From assembly GCF_019925205.1 (NCBI RefSeq), contig NC_083564.1:35626447-35690446 (forward strand): a DNA stretch of 64,000 nucleotides, given 5' to 3'. Made by a program: the position numbers and the translations under genes. Source of the stretch: Metopolophium dirhodum (lineage: Eukaryota > Arthropoda > Insecta > Hemiptera > Aphididae). The notes below the pieces were generated by a model. The model did not search any database. It saw only the letters and a program-made list of their open reading frames with translations, and was not told the origin of the DNA. Positions 58,501-64,000 of this stretch are shown here, piece after piece (positions within the stretch are counted from its first letter, which is position 1; the number at the start of each line of letters is the position of its first letter).

Positions 58501-61500
58501 TTTGACACACTTAGTAAAGATTCAATTTGTATTATATTTTAAATTTCAAGGGACATAATTTGTATCCTACTTTAAGACTACCCGGACTAAATTCGTGTTC
58601 TAAAAGGTTTTATTGGGATTCAGTTCGTATGCAGTCCTATTTATATAGGTAATCACTAATCACTAATAATTATGTAACTATAAGTTAATAAGGTGATATT
58701 ATATTTATGACTACGTTTAAGGGTAAAATATAATAAATACAATAAGTAAAAAACGTCCACGAGAGATTTCAACCAGTGTACTTAGGTGACTAAATTGCAA
58801 CAATAATTAAAAATAAATCTAGACTGGTGAAAAATATTTTTTCGAAGGTAATAAAATATTATTTATGAATAAATATAATATCACATCATCAAACATAAAT
58901 TAAATACAGATCTCAATTAACTTATTGTTATAGGTTCTGATCGTATTATAATTAACACATTTTAATAATACGCATTCTTGTCAAAGTTTTTATCTTAACG
59001 GGTTTTTATAGAGTAATAACTTCCAGCACATTTAGCCGATCGATAACACTTTATATTTATTTTTGGACAAATGCCATTTCCAAAGAACGCTTTATAAAAT
59101 AATCTAATTAACCGTAACCCTTCTTTTAAGTGCTACTAAAAATTGTCAATTGTTTTGCGCATAGAGTATCCCGGTTTCTTTTTCTACGATTTGCCAAATT
59201 ATTGATATATTATATTATATATAAATATATGTTGATAGTTGTCATTGCAGGTAGTTATTTTTCACACATAAAAGTTATAATACCATTATATTACCATTAG
59301 AATTCCCCACAACAATATCAAATACCTAAAAAACTAAAACAATTTAAGAAACTACAATTTAAAAAACTTATAAATTGGGTATTAATTGTTATACCGTCAC
59401 TAGCACCTTCTGCTGAGCATAATATAAGTGTATCGTATATTATAAATCATATAAGTGCCAGTTATTAGTTATAAATATACATACTATTATATGCAAAATA
59501 ATTACACCATTACAGAGTACGGTTTTAAAAATACTAGTAAGTCCTACGATTATTATATAATATAAGCATGCATATAAACAATTTACAAGTACGCACAATA
59601 TGATCAATTGAATAATCGACCGTAATTATAGTTATTTAATTTAGTTGCACAATAATTTATTTTTCAATGTTATCTAATATTATTCGAAATATTTGAATTA
59701 CAACAAACGCTAATCTATTATATCTAGTATAATTTGTGTCAAAACTAGGATAAGTCGAATACCCTACACGAAACGCATGGAGCACTATCAATGTCATACA
59801 TTTTCTAAAAAGAAAATATACAATTATTATACCTACATCACCAATAAATGCTCTATTAACTTGTTGAGACTAAATTGCTGATGAACATACAATCTTGTTT
59901 TTTTATGAATTTAATTAGCTCATACAAATTGAGTTTTAAATTTTATAACAATGTTCAAATATTTTATATTTTCAATATCAAATTTGCTCAGGATAATTGT
60001 TCATAAATTGAATATTATAAATACAATTAATAGCAGATATTAAGTACTTATAACTTTAATTTTTTTTCATCATATCAAAAACTTCAACAACAATAGTTAT
60101 TATTTATTATCAGTTTAAAATAATTATCACATTTATTTTTAAATATCTAAATATAATTTACATAGCGGTAGTTGTTAGTTATCTATATATACTTCTCTAA
60201 GGTCTATAGTCTATATACCTATTACTCAAAACGTTACATGTGTGTTCGAGATTATTTTAATATTACATTATTAATTTATCAAACATATTTTAGTTGACTT
60301 TTAATTTATGATTTTTGTATTAATGATGAGCCGAATAGTATTTATTCATCACCGGGTGGGTACCAAAAGTCAAACAAAATTGTATGGTCTGAAGGGTGTG
60401 TAGAAAGCCATGTTTCACCCTGTCAACATAAAACCCTATCCGGTTGTCTGATTTTTCTTCTTATTTTCCCTTTTCTCTCGTTTTTTTTTCCGGCCCGAAT
60501 TGCAGCCAAAAAAAAATATTTCTATACATAATACAGTTCCCGAGTTCCAGTCGCACGCGTTAGAAAGTTGTATTAGTAACTCGACGAAAAATAACAAATC
60601 GCCCCTCACCTTGGCTGGGACGCCAAATAAATTTACCCCCGAGGTCCCCCGACTACACAAGGGACATGCAGACAATCTCTGCTTTTCACCCAAGCCCCGA
60701 GTGTAATCCGTTTTTATTCGATCTCGTAAAATACTGAGGTTTTTCTCGTTCTCTTTCCATTTATTGTGGCCGCAAAGCATTCTGTCAGCCAAAAATGGTA
60801 TATATATTATATACTTATTTATACATACATATTTCTGTATAATATGCATTTATATGTGTTGTTTACGTCAATAGCTAACTTTCAGAAAAACATTCATGGA
60901 TTGTATTTTACGAAAAGAATACTATGTATTTTGTGTAAAGAATTAATTAAAACATGTAATAGCAGGTCATAGGTAGGTAGGTACCTAGGTCGATTTCAAA
61001 AATACAGTTTGAAAGGTTTCATATGGTGTCTGATTCAATTATATTCCTACTAAAACAGATATTACATGCATGGTACATTGGTATCTAATCGATAGTTACA
61101 TAACGCGAGCAAATAGAAATTATTGTACTTATTCGAGAGAATTAAATTGTAGAAATCAGTATGCAAGTTCATCGTAATTGTATTCATAGAATGTATAAAG
61201 TGCAGAATATTAAGACTGAGCTATAGATTTTTTTTCAACCGTGATACAATTATAAAACTGAAACATAAATTAATACACTCAAGCAAAACATTCATATGCA
61301 AATAATGGGTTGTAAGGTAAACAAATATTGTTGTTTAGCATAAAAGGGGTTTTGCCGTGAGAATTGAATTTCCTTATAGTTGAGTACAATAAATAATATA
61401 AATTCGTTTGTTACTTTAAATTAAACATTCATCCTCGTCGACTATAATATAACTATTATATACACGGTTGTATAACAAAATAATATTTAACTAGTCATAT

Positions 61501-62700
61501 AATATTATTATTTTAGCAATCGCTATGTTGGGAGTCAATGAAAGTATTTTATTTATATTTTTAATTGCAGTCAATACATTTTTAAGGAGTATTTTGATTA
61601 TTATTTTTATAAACAAAATCTTGATGGTTTTTTTAATGTAAAAACTAATATTGAGTTTCGAAAATTTGTAATTAGAAATAATTTATTTTCATCATCTGTA
61701 GTGTCATCATTGAATATCATAAAGTTCAAATGTTTATAATAATGCGATAATATATTAAAATAAATAATTTATAACTGGTTAAAAGGAAAAGGTGGAAAAG
61801 GTTGCTGAAAAATGTTTTAAATTACAATTGAATGTCGTCGATTGCAATGAAGCACTTTTTTTTAAAAATATTTTTAAAACCTTTCCATTCACTCGTTGAA
61901 ATGTAAGTTACCGAAACCTACTGAAATAACAATAGGTATATGTACTCATTTTCGAGACACGCACATACACGCACGAACAAGTATAAAATGTTTATCTTGT
62001 ATACCTACAACAGCGGGCAATAATCGTGAGAGATTGATAATATGCAATCGTCAATATCAAGGTGAACGTATATTATATAAAACAATTTCCATTTTCCGCA
62101 CAGCACTGGCAAGTGGTGACATTTGAATCACTCGTAGAGTATATTAGAGTGCACAAGTGGTTTTTTATCTCTCCTTGTCACAACCACCGAATTTGGCGGA
62201 AAATCGAAATCAAGCAGACCGATTATTACGCCATCACCTACCATATGTCCATGTTATGTTTCGTTCAATACAACTGTAGTTACCGCTTCAGACTGTTTTC
62301 ACTGCATATCTACATATTTTGTGGCACTGCAGAGTTCTGAATTTGAATTATTTCAAAATTGAAGACTTCACACTTCTTGAAATATTTCAATAAAATTATG
62401 AAAAATATTATTTTCTTTAAATGTATTTAGTTATAGTGGATTAGTTACTTATCAATTTGGTTCCTATTGCCTATAACTTATTAATTATTAATCATTTAAC
62501 AGTATTCGATATAATAAACGAATTTTTAATAATGTTCTCTTGCTGTAAGTGTATGACTTCACTTTTAGATATACACAATTTTTTTTAATGTTTTTTTCAC
62601 GTGAATCAAAATAAATGCAATTTTAAAACTCTTACTACAACCATAAAAATATCGGACGGTTTTTTGGGGAAAAATTGACTTACAACGATTTATGAACATT
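55600..62700. other. gene-free stretch with two GC-richer islands
   Basis: No coding gene is supported. 57840-58110 and 60430-60760 are noticeably less AT-rich. In the second, frames are open on both strands (137 codons -, 68 codons +) but show no domain, and the - strand frame ends in a Lys/Arg-rich run encoded by a pyrimidine tract. They could be 5' UTR exons or promoters of the GPCR (same strand, upstream) or unrelated non-coding genes. Confidence 0.4.
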
Positions 62701-62719
62701 TTTTTCGAACCCCCCCAAA

Positions 62720-63290
62720 TTTTGTTCCTACGTTCGCCCATGATTTAATCACGACATTTTACGGGCCAATCGCGGCCTTACAATTGTATTTATTTTACAC
62801 ACGCCTTTGCTATCATCGCGGTACGTTAATAAAATGTATAGTTTGTAAATGTATATTATTTTATGCGTATATAATATATTATCGTGTGTTCGGTGTATAT
62901 GTTCATCATTGATGGCGTGTCATTGCGGACCGAATCACTCAATTTGTTCGCGAGTGGCGAGGTGGCTTACACGGCCGGGGGGGGGGGGGGGCAAGTTACG
63001 CTTGGTGAGCTGTAAAGTTGCGCGGTTTATGTGACGTCTCTGGGCCTTTTGTGTAACGACGAATGAATCGTGGTCTGTGATTACATGCGTGAGCGGGGGA
63101 ATTCGTTGCTCGTCGGGGGAATTGGGCTCGTAAACTGCTGCGGCGTTCTCTGGGGAGAAGACGGCGAGTAGAAGAAGCGGACTCGACTGTCGCGACGGAC
63201 TGAGCGTTTTAAAATCCTACAACAGAACTACTACCGTCATTCTATCCCACCCCCTTTGAACGCAATAATATTATATATAACTTTATTCCC
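62720..63290. promoter_or_regulatory. GC-rich CpG-containing island with a 15-nt G run
   Basis: The segment is rich in CG (cgcgagtggcga, gtcgcgacggactgagcg) within an AT-rich flank. 62977-62991 is an uninterrupted run of 15 G. No ORF is convincing. A promoter or first exon is the most natural reading; it lies 9.1-9.7 kb upstream of the first GPCR coding exon and could belong to that gene or to one outside the window. Confidence 0.3.
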
Positions 63291-64000
63291 AGAATTTGGA
63301 TTGATGTTCTTAAATACGACATAATAATATGTGTTTAATTGCAGACAAAGAAACGGACGTTTTGTCTCTTTCGTGTCTCGAACAAATCGCACTATATAGT
63401 CGCGAAAATGAAATTTTTTTTGTTTGCTGTTTTTACTGTATACACGTTTATATAATTATTGATTTTGTTTATATCTTATCATCGAATACTGTTTTTTCAA
63501 TACAATAACATAATAATGTGTTCGTTAGTAGTAGGCACGATTATATTTCCTTTAAATCCGCGAAGTAATATAGAATATATAGTATACCATATTATAACAA
63601 AAAAAAATGTTTATATGGAATTATTATTAATCATTTTAAATTGTTTGTTATTTAAAATATTTGAAACTTGTAAATCATTCAAATCGTTAAAAAGTTTTAC
63701 TAACAATAAATCTCTGAATAAAGTAGTTAAGTGGTAAAAATATTATCTGTACACATAACATTTTTCAAGAGGAATTTAGAACATTTTTCAACAAGGAGTC
63801 TATTATTTTACGATTCTTGGTAATAATTTTTTCAAACTATAAACGCGTAATCGAACTTCAGAATAATAATTGTAGTAATCAACATAAATAAGAAATATAT
63901 ACATAAACGACAAATGTCGGCACATTCATCACTATTGTTACGAACAAATCGAAACAATATTATAGACGTAAATGTATAAAAAAAAGTTACACCCATCCCG
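63290..64000. other. gene-free right edge
   Basis: AT-rich; the frame at 63459-63737 has no recognisable features and is not called. Confidence 0.4.

Noticed and set aside
60436..60849. 137-codon - strand frame and 68-codon + strand frame
   Set aside because: Overlapping on both strands, no recognisable motif, Lys/Arg tail from a pyrimidine run. Kept only as a GC-richer island.
1..64000. tRNA or rRNA genes
   Set aside because: No cloverleaf with A and B boxes and no rRNA-like conserved segment was recognised by eye; a tRNA scan was not possible here.

Overview
The window is AT-rich, intron-containing animal DNA, most likely from a hemipteran insect and probably an aphid. This rests on the exon/intron layout, the insect-type gene set, dense small terminal-inverted-repeat (TIR) elements, and repeat families that look aphid-like to me. 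No database search backs the species call. There is no sign of operons, ribosome binding sites or prokaryotic genes. Four protein-coding genes can be assembled exon by exon with consistent phases: (1) a hedgehog acyltransferase (HHAT/Rasp) on the + strand, 23824-33590, 9 exons, 505 aa; (2) and (3) two tandem gamma-glutamyl hydrolase (GGH) genes on the - strand, 27443-29065 and 29944-31638, each 4 exons and 314 aa, both nested antisense in intron 6 of HHAT; (4) a class A orphan GPCR on the - strand, 37879-53606, 7 coding exons, 428 aa.

Layout. 1-22100 is repeat-rich and has no intact gene. It holds two arrays of the same ~0.22 kb satellite (2.3-4.8 kb and 16.2-17.2 kb), several fold-back or TIR elements, a ~1.2 kb repeat present in inverted orientation (11.7-12.9 and 18.4-19.6 kb), and a set of exon-like fragments on the - strand that share a nearly identical intron start while their exons differ. 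One fragment is split by a complete Merlin-type DNA transposon with an 8-bp target duplication (20286-21730). 22100-23820 is the region upstream of HHAT. 23824-33590 is HHAT with the nested GGH pair and a 5'-truncated non-LTR retrotransposon in its large intron.

Between the convergent 3' ends of HHAT and the GPCR lies the most interesting element (35110-37715). It carries a decayed Fanzor, the eukaryotic relative of the TnpB/OMEGA RNA-guided nucleases, on the - strand. Its 3' end (last codons plus about 140 bp of non-coding sequence with two hairpins) is present again in inverted orientation on the other side, giving ~0.21-0.24 kb inverted termini that each contain the end of the nuclease gene.

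37879-53606 is the GPCR with two very long introns that hold a TIR element with TA target sites (50091-50768) and other retrotransposon debris. 53.6-64 kb has no gene I can support: there is a decayed non-LTR fragment (54.7-55.5 kb), microsatellites and a few GC-rich islands that could hold promoters or 5' UTR exons, possibly of the GPCR.

The host genes do not form a pathway: HHAT palmitoylates Hedgehog in the secretory pathway, GGH trims folate polyglutamates, and the GPCR is an orphan receptor. Their link is physical (nesting and convergent arrangement).
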